Assembly (NCBI RefSeq): GCF_000003815.2
Contig: NC_049985.1
Location: 864,117-928,116 of the forward strand
From: Branchiostoma floridae
Lineage: Eukaryota; Chordata; Leptocardii; Amphioxiformes; Branchiostomatidae
Length of the DNA: 64,000 bases
Reading direction: 5' to 3'
In this document: one piece after another, positions 46,850 to 58,499 of the stretch
Layout of the letters: each line of letters starts with the position of its first letter
Numbering within the stretch: the stretch's first letter is position 1
The notes under the pieces: model-generated
Seen by the model: only the letters and a program-made list of their open reading frames with translations
What the model was told of the DNA's origin: nothing
Database searches by the model: none
Program-made: the position numbers and the translations under genes

Positions 46850-47465
46850 CCAGGGTGTAGGTTTGTTGTTTTGAGTTGTGCTGAGAGTTGAATGATTAAT
46901 TCCTTTTCCTTGACCCTGACATGATTTTTCTCCCCACTGTAACAGTTTTGGGGCCAACTACTTCCTGTTGTTGTGTGAAGCAGTTGTCCATGCCACAAAG
47001 CTGTCAAGTGGAGATAAGGCCTCTTCAAGTTAGTTCTTTGGTTCGCTGACGTCTTAGAGCAAAAATTTATCTCTTAGGTCAAGATGAAAAGAAGAAGATA
47101 GAGAACAAACATGTTATGAACAACTGGTCTTACAATTTGATATAAAGCTAGATAAGATAGTTTTAACTGTACAAAACTGCTGTGTTACATCGTAGGGCAG
47201 TTTACTGGTTATGCAAAACAAGTAAAATGAAAACTGTATGTACTTCAGAGTTGGGTACTGATTTTTCCCTCAAACTCACATTGTTTTTTACAATTCAGCA
47301 GTACAGCAGGTCTATATCCGGGAACCAACAATTTAATTTTGTGTCGCCTTATCGAAATCATCTTGTGGAATCTTGCCCTCCTGTTTTCTGCGTCCCTTGA
47401 AGCCAGCATTGTTTCAAGCTTCAGATTATTCAGTGTTGTAAGTTTGTTGGCATTTTGTTGACAAC

Positions 47466-47867
47466 TAGGGCTGTGTACCTAAACAAATTTCAGGTACAGG
47501 TACAGGTACAGGTACATGGGTTTAGGTACAGGTCCGGACCTGCACCTGTAACGCTACCTAAAGAATTTTAACCAAGTATATGTAAGTTAAATATGTAGCT
47601 AACTGTCTTTTCTAGTGATAAATTGTCATCTTTATATAGGGAATTGCATATTTGAATCTCAAAACAAATTTTCTTGAGTTTCAACTGCAAGATTATCACG
47701 ATTGTCATTGTTGATTCGGGATTTCCTTGTCCAGCAGTCTTAAAAATTGGTAAAAATAAGTGATTTAGTGTGTTTAGGTACAGGTACACAGATGTTTAGG
47801 TCCGGACCTGTACCTAAACAATTTTTTAGGTACGGTACAGGTACGGGTATTTAGATACACAGCCCTA
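47466..47867. mobile_element. hAT-type MITE, TAGGGCTGTG ends
   Basis: It runs from TAGGGCTGTGTACCTAAAC to TTTAGATACACAGCCCTA, flanked by a perfect 8 bp duplication, TTGACAAC (47458-47465 and 47868-47875). Both subterminal regions carry AGGTACAGGTAC and the palindrome GGTCCGGACC. Confidence 0.95.
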
Positions 47868-48160
47868 TTGACAACTTGGCCTTGGGCAGTCAGTAGTCTT
47901 GTCAGAACCAGCATGCTTCTTGTAGGTGTCATCTGATTTGAAGATACAAAGGTCTTGGCCAAGGTTTCATGGTGGTTTACTTCTTTCTATGTTTGAGACG
48001 ATAGAGAGGTAATATCGTAGAAATTATACAACAGTTTGAGCAGGTCAACCCTAAAATTGTTTTCTTTTAGTGGCTGTAATATATAAAGAAGACCCTTGTG
48101 ACTTTCCGGTTGAGATTTGTGACGCCATCATGTTTCGGTGTATTTTGACACATATGCTTA

Positions 48161-48261
48161 ATCTCCAAGCAGATTCTACGGTAGCATAAGATAGTGTCAA
48201 CAGCTGGTAGAGGAGTGAAGCCGGCCTAGGAGTGTGTATCCTGCCATAGGATCTGCTTGGA
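48161..48261. mobile_element. Tiny inverted-end element, about 100 bp
   Basis: TCTCCAAGCAGATTCTAC on the left pairs with CATAGGATCTGCTTGGA on the right. CTCTCCAAGCAGAGGTT words of the same type occur near 35345 and 44386. Confidence 0.6.
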
Positions 48262-48739
48262 AAATAATGTATGCTTTCCTATGGCTAGCCATAACTGTGA
48301 CGTCTACAAGATACAGATGTGTAAGGAGACTTGATTTGCCTAACTTTTGACTTCATTTGCCTAACTTTCAGCCTCAGACTCCCTCCTCACATCGCTTTTG
48401 TCTGCCTTTAGTTTAATGGCCAGTGAAGGTAACCCTGAATCTGAACCCTCACCGAACTGGCTGGGTGACAAGTTGTTAAACGTGGGGCTATGTTTACTCT
48501 AATGGTGACCCTGCTAAGGGATAAGCAGTTGTTGGCTGTGACATGCCAAATACTTTACAGGGGGGGTCCATTTTACACTTGAGGGGATGGACCTGAAAAC
48601 GTTATTGCAAGTTGAGATGACATTTAAAAGAGTGAATGTTTTTAGACAAAATATTAGATGCATCTAGGACATGTAAGAGATGATTTTCATTATGATGTTT
48701 GTATGCCAAGGTACATTTCACAAATTTCAGGATGATATA

Positions 48740-48997
48740 GCTACGGCCGCGTGGCGCATTGGTACACCAGATCCCTCGATCTCGGAAGTTAAGCAACGCG
48801 CGGTCCGGATAGTGCTTGGATGGGAGACCAACCAAGGACGTCCGGATTGCTGTAGCCTTAAGAAATTTTCCACGAAATCGTCTTCCGGGAGGGACGTAAA
48901 ACGGGGGTCCCGTGCTCGAGGAGGTGCCTCGACCACGTTAAACAGCCTCATTACTCATACTTGGGGTACCTACTGGCTGGCAAAATACACCAGATGA
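48740..48997 (+). mobile_element. 5S rRNA-derived SINE, full length
   Basis: The head at 48740-48859 follows 5S rRNA from GCTACGGCCGCG to GCTGTAGCC. It includes GATCTCGGAAGTTAAGCAAC and CTTGGATGGGAGACCAACC, where the internal type-1 Pol III promoter lies. The unrelated tail (GGAAGACGATTTCG-type words in reverse, CTCGAGGAGGTGCCTCGACC, GGTACCTACTGGCTGGC) ends CACCAGATGATTATATA. It is the opposite orientation of the 30297 copy. Confidence 0.93.
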
Positions 48998-49393
48998 TTA
49001 TATACCGTATATGTGTTCATGAAGCACTAATACAGTATCTCAAACATGATTGAATTTCATAATAACACATCATCAAATTTCATAACAACACATTCCCAGG
49101 CCATGTTTTATTCTTATGTTGCATTTTAGCATGATTCAGCCAAGTTTTGAATCTGTACCTGTTTCTTTGTAGCTTTAAAAAAATGTTTTCAAATACAGGT
49201 GAATGCCAGCATAATCAGCTTACATAGAGTCCATTCTTGGTGGGTAATGGGAAAGAGATTCACAACTTCGACCCTGTGACCCTGAATTTGACCCCCGACC
49301 TTGTATGTGACCTGGCCTGGGAGGTGGGGCGGCTGTCAGACATTCTGTAGATAGCAGGACTGGGGGATTATGAATGGCCTTGTAAATACTCTC

Positions 49394-50328
49394 TAGGGCT
49401 GGATACCGGTTCGGCCGGACCGGTTTTTACCGGTACAACATCCGGGAACTGAGTCCAAAAAACCGAAAGTCCTGAACCGTTTTTTTTGGACCGGAAGGCT
49501 GAACAATTTCAAGAAATCTATTGTACTTAGAAATCCTTGTACTCCGGCCATGAAATGGCAAAATAGCCATGAATCAAACTAAATTTGCCTACAATAATTC
49601 ATATTCGTCAATTTGTGTACCTGTCAGCTCAATTTTAGGTCAACATTGACAATGTGCTACGAAAAATCATCAAATTTTACCATAGCATGAGGCCGACCGA
49701 CGAGGAATTATTGAGTGGAAAATTCCTCAATTCTTGCGGTAAATTTTCACTCAAAATGAAGAATCCGCATCCAGAAAAAATTACCATGGGAAAAACAACA
49801 TTTCTTTCTTCTTCTGTACGTGTATTCAATCCATTTTTCCAGCTTTGAGGCGATTTGTGCGGTCTTGCAGGAAAAAATTTTAGCGCTCGGCGACAAACAG
49901 GCAGCCATCTTGGATTCTCTACTCAAAACATAGCGAGTTCTCGCCAGTTCTCGCCTCAACTCTCGCGAGAGTGCAGTTTAACCTTGCTCGCTAGATGGCG
50001 TTGTTTGATTTGCATGTAACATTATAGCCTTGTGTGCAGTGAATTACGTGTAGGATGTTCTCTGAATAAATATAAAACTGCTTTTAATCTCCTCTCTGCT
50101 TGGTAGTCACTGACAAAAAGGCATAAAAAGTACACTAATCTGAATATTGGTTTAATAAACTTTATTCAATATAAGAATATGATACTATATGATAATATAA
50201 GATTACAAAGTTATATATCGACAACTACTATAGAGGATCAGGTTCAGGTTCAGGTCCGGACCTGAACCTAAACCTCTGGACTCGGACCTGAACCTGAACC
50301 TGATCAAGCCAAAAGGTATCCAGCCCTA
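49394..50328. mobile_element. hAT-type element, TAGGGCTGGATACC ends, 935 bp
   Basis: It runs from TAGGGCTGGATACCGG to GGTATCCAGCCCTA. The flanks are ATACTCTC and ATACTTTC, an 8 bp duplication with one mismatch. The right end holds CAGGTTCAGGTTCAGG and GGTCCGGACC. An open stretch in the middle has no transposase motif. Confidence 0.9.
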
Positions 50329-50369
50329 ATACTTTCCATGACCTACTCCACAGAAGAACAGATAGAGTC

Positions 50370-50535
50370 ACAGAAGCTGGTGTATTATGCCAAAGGGGGG
50401 TTATATTATCATTATAGATACAGATACAGAAGCTGGTGTGTTACGTTGAATTGCGGTTATACTGGCTATACAAATGCAGATGCAAAAGTTGGTGTGTTAT
50501 GTTGAAGGATGGTTATACTGGCTACACAGATTCGC
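50370..50535. repeat. Degenerate tandem of LINE tail, three copies
   Basis: AGCTGGTGTATTATGCC, AGCTGGTGTGTTACGTTG and AGTTGGTGTGTTATGTTG start units about 65 bp apart. Each ends in a GGTTATA...GGCTA word. The same words end the LINE fragment at 34560. Confidence 0.75.
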
Positions 50536-50974
50536 GTTCAGTTGATCTGATGTGTTACACCAAGGCACAGAAATTCCCTTTGTTTTCCCCAATTAAAATC
50601 TGCATGTCCTTATAAATGTACATGTATGGTCAGATCATCACACATGTCATTCCTGCCCCCTCTCCAGACCAGGCAATGTGTAAGTTCTTTCCCAGCCCAG
50701 AATCACAGGAGCAGTCTCTAATCCTGCTGATCACCTCCCACACAGGCCCAGTTGTCACCTCGTTAGAAAGTAATTAGCTTTATTTAGGGGATCCCCGCCT
50801 GTTATGTACATACTGCCCTTGTTGGTGGTGCCTTCAGACAGCCGTGCCCAACAGTTGGTTGTGTTTGTGTTGTGATAACTGCTGTATTTGGCACAAATTT
50901 CTGGAGGACTGCAATGATTCAAGCTGCATAGAATGAGACAAAACTATAAAGATTTTTTAAAGGTAGTAATACAC

Positions 50975-51190
50975 ATATATGAAACATACACAGACAAACT
51001 CACATGCACACAACGCACACATACACACACACACACACTGGTGCACACACACACAAAGAGTGAAAGAGACACACACACACATACACACACACACACACAC
51101 ACATACACACACACACACATACACACACACACAGATACACACACACAAACACACACACACACACACAGATACACACACACACAGATACAC
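50975..51190. repeat. CA microsatellite
   Basis: A long (AC)n run is interrupted by AT, AG and AA steps. It gives long but meaningless open frames (His-Thr or Cys-Val) on both strands. A matching but separate GT-rich run is at 54598-54720. Confidence 0.95.
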
Positions 51191-51699
51191 CAGAAATTAA
51201 GGATAGCCCATTGCAGAAAAACCTTATCTGGCTCACATCAAATAAGCCAGTGGTTTACCTCACACATCGCTGGCTGTATTTGGGAGGAGCTAATAACAAC
51301 ATGTGCAACTGTGTTCCACCATAAGAAGTTAAGTAGGTCAGTGTATGTACCAGAATTGTGTGTGTGCAGAAAAGGGCATTGATTAGATTATAAGAGGCTA
51401 TATTTATCTGACACGACAGGAAAAATCTGTACAAATTTATCATCATATTATTGAGGTGGCAACAACATAAAAAAATAGCAAAGTCGTTAAAAATCAATTG
51501 CAAATTTAAATGGGTCTCGAGGTCATTGACCCTTTTATTGATTTAAAGGTGGGAAAGTGTCCCCATTTTCCCCGCTGTCCCCAGCATCTACATGGAGGGT
51601 TGCTGTTTTTATCTTACATACAAGCTATGTCGTAATGCTATGAAGTATAAACTAATGCAGATATTTTAGATGAATTTGAGGTCCTAGATTTCAGAAATA

Positions 51700-52815
51700 G
51701 GAACTTTTACCCTATATTTTTATCTCGTGTCTCCCTGTCATTTTCCAAAAGACTTGTTTTTCTTTTTCTTTTTTTTTTAGACTAATACTATTAGTTTAGC
51801 TTTGCTGTTTTTGTCTTTTAAAAATGCTCTTTATGAAGTTTAATGCTCATATGAGATTTAAGAAGTAAAACCATTTTCAAAATGAAATCTTAGCACCTTG
51901 ATTTTAATAATAGCGTTTTCCCATTTTATGTTTTTTGTAAGTATCAGTATTACTGAATATTACAATCTATGAAAAGCAAAATGATTTTAATTGAAAGTTA
52001 AATCTTGGTTGCTTGATATTTAGAAATATATTAGTCCTTTCCCCATTTCTCATTCTCCCTGGCATTTCTCAAATCTGTGGTTTTCATGTTTGTCAGAATT
52101 TTTTTTAAGTGTAACTCAATATTTATTAACTATCAAAAGCAAAAATGATATCTTGGATGTTTGATTTTAGAAATACTGTAGTCCTGGATCCTTTCCCTAT
52201 TCCCCTTCTCCGTTGCATTTCCCAAACCTGTGGTTTTAATTTTTGTTTAGATTTTTTTTAGTGTAACTCAATATTTATTAGCTTTGAGTATGAAAGGCAA
52301 AAATGATATCTTGAATGCTTGATGTTAGAATCTAGTCCTTCCCCCATTCCCCTTCTCCGTTGCATCTCCCAAATATGTGGTTTTAATTTTTGTTTAGATT
52401 TTTTTTAGTGTAACTCAATATTTATTAGCTTTGAGTATGAAAGGCAAAAATGATATCTTGAATGCTTGATGTTAGAATCAGGTCCTTCCCCCATTCCCCT
52501 TCTCCGTTGCATCTCCCAAATCTGTGGTTTTAATTTTTGTTTAGATTTTAGAAGTGCAACGCAATATTTATTAGCTTTGAGTATGAAAGGCAAAAATGAT
52601 ATCTTGAATGCTTGATGTTAGAATCTAGTCCTTTCCCCATTCCCCTTCTCTGTGGCATTTCCCAAACCTGTGGTTTTAATTTTCGTTTAGAATTTTTAAA
52701 ATGTAACTCAATATTTATTAGCTTTGAGTATGAAAGGCAAAAATGATATCTTGAATGCTTGATCATGTTAGAATCTAGTCCTTCCCCCATTCCCCTTCTC
52801 CATGGCATTTCCCAA
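51700..52815. repeat. Satellite, 147 bp unit, five clear copies and decayed ones
   Basis: GTAACTCAATATTTATTA (or GCAACGCAATATTTATTA) occurs at 52111, 52263, 52410, 52556 and 52703. Each is followed by GAAAGGCAAAAATGATATC, then TTCCCCATTCCCCTTCTCC. Going left, the copies become more diverged; traces are seen near 51960 and 51800. Confidence 0.95.
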
Positions 52816-53779
52816 ATTGTTTCCATGCCTGTGACATCCCCTGGGATCTGCCTATCAGACTGAGGCCAGAGCAGACACAAACAGTGAGAGAGAGGAGTTG
52901 GCAGGGAGGGTGCAGGATCCACACAAACCCCCTCCATGCAAGTCTGTGTGTTTCCCAGCATGTGGAGGTGCGTTGTTGTGCTCCCGTCTTTGTGAGGTGA
53001 CCAGGGGGTGTGGGAAGGTGCCGGGAGTTAGCGGGTTATTTATGCTGTGTGTTTAGCCCAGCCTCTGTCATGGAAGTGGTGCTGCTGACCTCCTTTGTCC
53101 CCAGTCCTGTCCGCAAATGAAAGCCGCTGCCCGTCCGTCAACCGGCAGTCCGGTCGTGTGAGAAAAAATCTGGGCACGTTTCTGCGGCCGGTACTTACCA
53201 CGGGCTGTTACCAGCGTGGTCGGGGGATCCCACGGTAAGGGTATCTCCCTGTGCAAATGTTTGTGGAGGTAGGCAGTCCTCCTGTGGACATATGCAGGCC
53301 CTTTGTGTCTGGGAAGTGCCTTTTGACCCTCCCTGGAAGTGCCCCGGAATGTACGGACTTCTGAGGTGAGCCTTTCAGCGACCATTTCAGAGTCATTCGA
53401 GACGAAATTGTTTCAAGGATGATTTAAATACCGGGACCATATATCCCAGAGACAGCCCGGTGGCATGTTTATACACATCATGCCTGCTTATCAGTCTTAA
53501 AATCTTTCAAGATTTCTGTCTTAGCTACTTCCTCTATAATTCTGCGCAAAATATTCTCCCTAATCGTCCGTCAAAGTATCAGCCTGTTAGCCCTTTCCAT
53601 AATCGTGCGAGAAAGCGTTGATCCCTTTTCAGTCTGTATTTTGATATGCAAAACAGGCCTGTGTTTACAGATTCGTGTGTAGGACATGACAGGAGACCCT
53701 TTCTCCTCGGGCAGACATGTGAGGAATTTCCTGGCCATGTTGTTCTGGGGAGGACGTGTTATTTTGTGTAGGGCTGGCT

Positions 53780-54365
53780 GTTAATCAAAGGGGGAATGCC
53801 TGTTCTAGAGAGGAGTGTTTTTATTTTGTGTTAAAGAAAAGGAAAAGGGGAATGCCTGTTTTAAGCAGGAGTGTTTTTATTTTGTGTAACTTGTAAGGCT
53901 CTGGAGATGCCTGTTAATCAAAGGGGGAATGCCTGTTCTAGGGAGGAGTGTTTTTATTTTGTTCTAGGAGAACGTGTTTTTATTTTGTGTAAGGCTGTGG
54001 AAAGGGGGACAGCCCGTTCTAGGGAGGACGTGTTTTTCTTTTGACTTTTGTGTAAGGCTGTGGAGCTGGCTGTTAATCAAAGGGGGAATGCCTGTTCTGG
54101 GCAAGAGTGTTTTTATTTTGTGCAATGCCTGTTCTAGGCCATATAGGGAGGAGTGTTTTTATTTTGTGCAATGCCTGTTCTAGGCCATATAGAGAGGAGT
54201 GTTTTTATTTTGTGCAATGCCTGTTCTAGGCCATATAGGGAGGACGTGTTTTTATTTTGTGTAAGGCTGTGGAAAGGGGCAATGCCTGTTCTAAGGAGGA
54301 CCGTGTTTTTATTTTGTGTAAGACTGTGGAGCTGGCTGATAATCAAAGGGGGAATGCCTGTTAGT
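53780..54365. repeat. Complex minisatellite, 50-115 bp modules
   Basis: GAATGCCTGTTCTAGG, GGAGTGTTTTTATTTTGTG, AAGGCTGTGGAGCTGGCTG and TTAATCAAAGGGG recur in varying order. A sub-array at 54120-54240 repeats a 58 bp unit containing GGCCATATAG three times. Confidence 0.92.
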
Positions 54366-54597
54366 CCAGTGAACCCTTGTAGTAATGTCACACCAGGCCT
54401 GCAGGCCCCAACCTTGCCCTACTGTCAGTAGGACTGACGTGTGGTATTTAGTCAGGCAACACTGACTAACCTGAGCTCTTATAATACTCTCATGGCCTCA
54501 ATTACGGGGCACTACTAGCTGCAGGATATAACCTCAGTGGAGTGATAGACAGATGTATTAAACTGTGAAAAGATAACTGTACCACTCTGGGCGTGCC

Positions 54598-54722
54598 ACG
54601 TGCGTGTGTGTTGTTTGTGTGTGTGTGCGTGTGTGCGTGTGTGTTGTTTGTGTGTGTGTGAACATATTTCTATGTGTGTATAATTATGTATGTGTGCGCA
54701 TGCGCATGTGTGAATGTGTGAG
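54598..54722. repeat. GT microsatellite
   Basis: An interrupted (GT)n run includes GCGCATGCGCATG, a short alternating purine-pyrimidine palindrome. Confidence 0.9.
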
Positions 54723-54921
54723 TTGATGTTTGGTTTTCATCACTACCCATTCATGTGAAGTTGCCCTTAATACTTCAGTTCAGTTCAGTAAATACTGGAG
54801 TAATTTATTCCTGTACTGTGTCTGGTATGCTGGAGGTATGATTATCCCAGATGAGAGCCTTTATCCAGGTCAACTCCAGCATAGGAACACTAATAACAAC
54901 ACTAACAACCTGTGTCAGGGT

Positions 54922-55282
54922 CAGGGTTGTAGCCAGCCTGAAATCATTTTCAGTCCCCTCAATTTTGAATGGGAATCCTATCGAGCACCGAAGGCATGGC
55001 GTGGTGTCGCGCATCATTTCTATTGGGTCTGGGTCCCAGATTTTGAAACCTAGACCCTCTGAAACACTATTTCCTGCATTTTGAGGAGCAAATTTTGCTT
55101 GTAGACTAAGCTGTTCAATGTCATCTGTTTTGGTGAGGAAGAACACATGGGTTTCAGTTTTTTTATATCTTTACATATCAATTTTTGTCTGTCCCTGGGG
55201 ACGGAATGGGGAAAACTTTTTTCAGTCCCCAGCTGCAAAATTCCTTCAAAGGACTGAAGGACAGGTGCTGGCTACAACCCTG
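54922..55282. mobile_element. hAT-type MITE, CAGGGTTGTAGCCAG family, copy 2
   Basis: The ends are CAGGGTTGTAGCCAG and CTGGCTACAACCCTG, with a perfect 8 bp flanking duplication, GTCAGGGT (54914-54921 and 55283-55290). It is the reverse orientation of the copy at 12413, with few differences over 360 bp. Confidence 0.96.
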
Positions 55283-56414
55283 GTCAGGGTACAGTACTGT
55301 TAGAGGTTTATCAACACAGCTTACAACTGCAGTGATCATTGTTGTTAGTAGACTAGCATGTGTCCTAGTTTCATTTATCATTCAGATTTTACCCTGGCAG
55401 TGATAGTTTTTTTTTTTAATGTTTTCACGTGTTTCATATAAGAATTATGGCCTGGTTTACATGAGGCAAAAAAATGACTTGTCCTAAAAACGTCCTACAG
55501 CGATGGATGGGTGGCGCATGTCCCAGGAGGCCAGGACTAGGGGGGGACATTAGTACAAACTTTTTGAAATACGCATCCTAAATTATGGAGATGATCTATA
55601 TAAACACAGAAATCACAAAAATTAGGCAATTGTAAAACTCTAACCCCCCTGTACATACCCCCTGAAGTTTGGATACCCCCCTCGACATGTACTTGTGTGA
55701 CGTTGCTAAGGTCTACAAGCACTGACTGCATTACTTCAGTTCTTTTTGCACATTTTGTGTAATTAAATGATACATTACACTCCAAGATACCTTTCTATCA
55801 GGTTTTGGCTTAATATTCTTGGTTGCCATGGCAACAAGGCAGCAAGTATTGGGGCGAATTTCCATTATTTGGCCAAAAACAGGGAAATCACGGTAGGGCA
55901 GTAATTCGACAAGTGCTGAGAATAACAAAGAGTACCCAAATCAACTACAGAGTGTCTTTAGCTTCACAAGAATAGTGGTAAAATTTTCAGAAACTCGATG
56001 CCAAGGAATTGGGCAACTTCAAAAAGAAACATTGTTTCAAGGTTACAAAAACACAGTTTTTTTGCCAAGCTTAAAACCAGTGTTTTGTATATGTGTCGAG
56101 AAGTATGGACAGAAAAGCAACAGTTGACTGTTCTCTCTACTACTAGGCTCTCTTGTACATGTACATACTATATCCAAGGCTCGAAATACTTTTTCTGCAT
56201 ACCTGCACTGTTGCAGGTAACATTGAAAATAGCCTACACCAGACAAATTTTACGTGTGCCACTCTGAATTTTGGAAGTATAGTTCATACTAAAATTGTTC
56301 AGGAACCATTGCTATTTTTTTCTTTTGTACAGAATATTACTTAATATAGGTGGTAGTGGTAACATTCAATGCAGCTAATAACAATCCACGTACACCTACA
56401 TCATATAACGTTTA

Positions 56415-57276
56415 GGCCATGTTGATTTGATTATATGGATGACATCCGCGCTCGCACCAATTTTCGGCCGTTTCCAAAAAAAAAAAAGTTTTCGACCACA
56501 CAATAAATTGTGCCAAGCAGCTGTAAAAGGAGAACAAATATTCCGTAGATTGAAAAAAAGTATCAGAAAACAGATAACTAATGCCATAGAAGGCCAAAAT
56601 AAATCTAAAGTCAAAGAATAAGATGTACAAGGACAGAAAGAAAAAAATCTATTGTTGGTAAGGGAGGTACCAGTACAGAAAATTCAGGTCCAGGGGATCA
56701 TTTCCAGGTCCGGACCTGAACCTGGACCTGATTGTCAAGTGGAAACTTGAGAACTGGCAATACTCAAAACAATGGTAATTTTGCAACAAAGGAATCTGTT
56801 TGGTGGATTATTGGACTCCCACTGGCATTTTAAAATCCCATCTCCATGTAATAAAGGTTAACTGTCTCTGTACCTTTGACTGTAGAAACTTGGTGCAGTT
56901 GACTATAAACTCTACTTGACTTAGCTCTTGTTGTCTTCTTGGCCCCCGGTAAGACCCCAAATGCCTGCCGACATAGTGTGTCCATTTTGTAATTGGCGAA
57001 ACCTGTTCCTTTGATTTTTTTTTCAGGTCTGTTTTTTTTCGATTGGTCCAAGAAGAAAAAAAAAATGTTTTGCACCCGTATGATGTACTGGTCTCTACAC
57101 CTAACTGTTGGTATACCATACTATGTGTGTTTAGTCCTATGTTCAACCTTCCTGGCCACTTTGATTTCATACTGAAGGCAACTTTTTTTTTTGCCAAACT
57201 TTTTTTTTATTCGCTCGCTCGCATCAGTTTTGGAGTTCCCAGAGGATGTCATCCATATAATCAAATCAACATGGCC
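56415..57276. mobile_element. MITE-like element with TTA duplication, inserted in another element
   Basis: GGCCATGTTGATTTGATTAT plus ATGGATGACATCC on the left is mirrored by GGATGTCATCC plus ATATAATCAAATCAACATGG on the right. TTA flanks both sides (56412-56414 and 57277-57279). Subterminal CTCGCTCG words resemble the 27718 family. Inside, about 56660-56950 resembles 58500-58760, a hAT-like piece with GGTCCGGACC. Confidence 0.9.
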
Positions 57277-57299
57277 TTATGTATAAAACCTAGTATTTG

Positions 57300-57660
57300 G
57301 GACCAGTGCATGTTAGGTGCAGGTAGACATCGAAAATACCTGCACAGCTCCAATTTTACCTGCACTAACCTGCACAGCTCCAATTTTACCTGCACTAACC
57401 TGTATATACCCATTACATGGACCAGTGCAGGTTAGGTGCAGTTAGACACCAGAAATACCTAAACAGTTCCAATTTTACCTGCACTAACCTGTATATACTC
57501 AGTACACGGACCAGTGCAGGTTAGGTGCAGGTAGACACCAGAAATACCTGCACAGCCCCAATTTTACCTGCACTAACCTGTATATACCCAATACCTGGAC
57601 CAGTGCAGGTTAGGTGCATGCAGGTAGACATCAGAAATACCTGCACAGCTCCAATTTTAC
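57300..57660. repeat. Internal tandem, 89-119 bp, four copies
   Basis: CCAGTGCA recurs at 57303, 57422, 57511 and 57600. It is followed by GGTTAGGTGCAGGTAGACA, AATACCTGCACAG, CCAATTTTACCTGCAC and AACCTGTATATACC. The 9477 element has this unit only once. Confidence 0.92.
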
Positions 57661-58499
57661 CTGCACTACCCTGTATAAGCAGGTAGTATTTCGAGCCCTG
57701 ATATCTGTCATTGTAAGCAAGATGCCTGCGATACTGAATTTCAACAATGTTTTATTGGTACATCTATTTACAACAGAATCAAAAGAACCATAGTCAAATT
57801 TATACTCATTGATGGTGTCAATGGACATTGCATGTAACATTGTTCAAGTACAATTTTAGGTTGACCGCAGATGGAGTTTTCGTGGTTATTGGTAGTGACA
57901 GGGCTGTGTTCCTGAGTTGGGCCAGCTTTACACTTACAATATATATCAACTTCTGCTGTTGATGTGAAAGATCCATGTTGGGTTTTCAGGGTTTGTAGTT
58001 TGTTTCCAATCAACAGCAATGTTTGCAATCTCTTTCCCATTGAGTCCTTGCTTCTTAAGCTCCTCTTCATTTCTCTTCCAAGCTATCAGAATCTCTGGTA
58101 TCCCGCCTCCTTTCCTGACTTCTCTACTGTACTGTCTAAATGATCCAGGTTCTCTTCTCTTTTTCAGTACCACTTCAGATTGGTAATTGTGGTTACCACT
58201 TGGACAATGGCACTACAGACTTCTTCTTTCCTTGTCTGTTGGAACATCTCCTTAGAGATAAACCCAAAGGCTGCATCCTTTACCTCCAGCAACAGTGCTC
58301 GAAATACCCACTTGCGCACTTGAAAATGCATTTTGGTTGGCGCAACGTAAGTCGTAATTTTAAATCCAGGTAGCGCAGTGGGCAACCTGAAATTTTTCAG
58401 TTGGAACACAACTTTCCCCCACCTACAAGCATACGTATTTATTTCTTGATAGGATAAAACATAAGTTACATGTAACCACAGGGGTGCCTAATAGGGGTG

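Larger units (their letters stand above)
56175..57700. mobile_element. GCTCGAAATA hAT-like element, interrupted
   Basis: It runs from CAAGGCTCGAAATAC to AGTATTTCGAGCCCTG. The same family member at 9477 is only 277 bp; this one is enlarged by the MITE at 56415-57276 and by an internal tandem at 57300-57660. A further single end lies near 58295. The flanking bases show no clear duplication. Confidence 0.75.

Noticed and set aside
48740-48859. Possible true 5S rRNA gene
   Set aside because: The 5S similarity is partial (helices do not all pair), it lacks a T-run terminator after the 5S part, and it continues into a SINE tail shared by other copies.
50933-51382. Long open frames over 50933-51382 on both strands
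   Set aside because: They translate a CA/GT microsatellite (His-Thr or Cys-Val runs).
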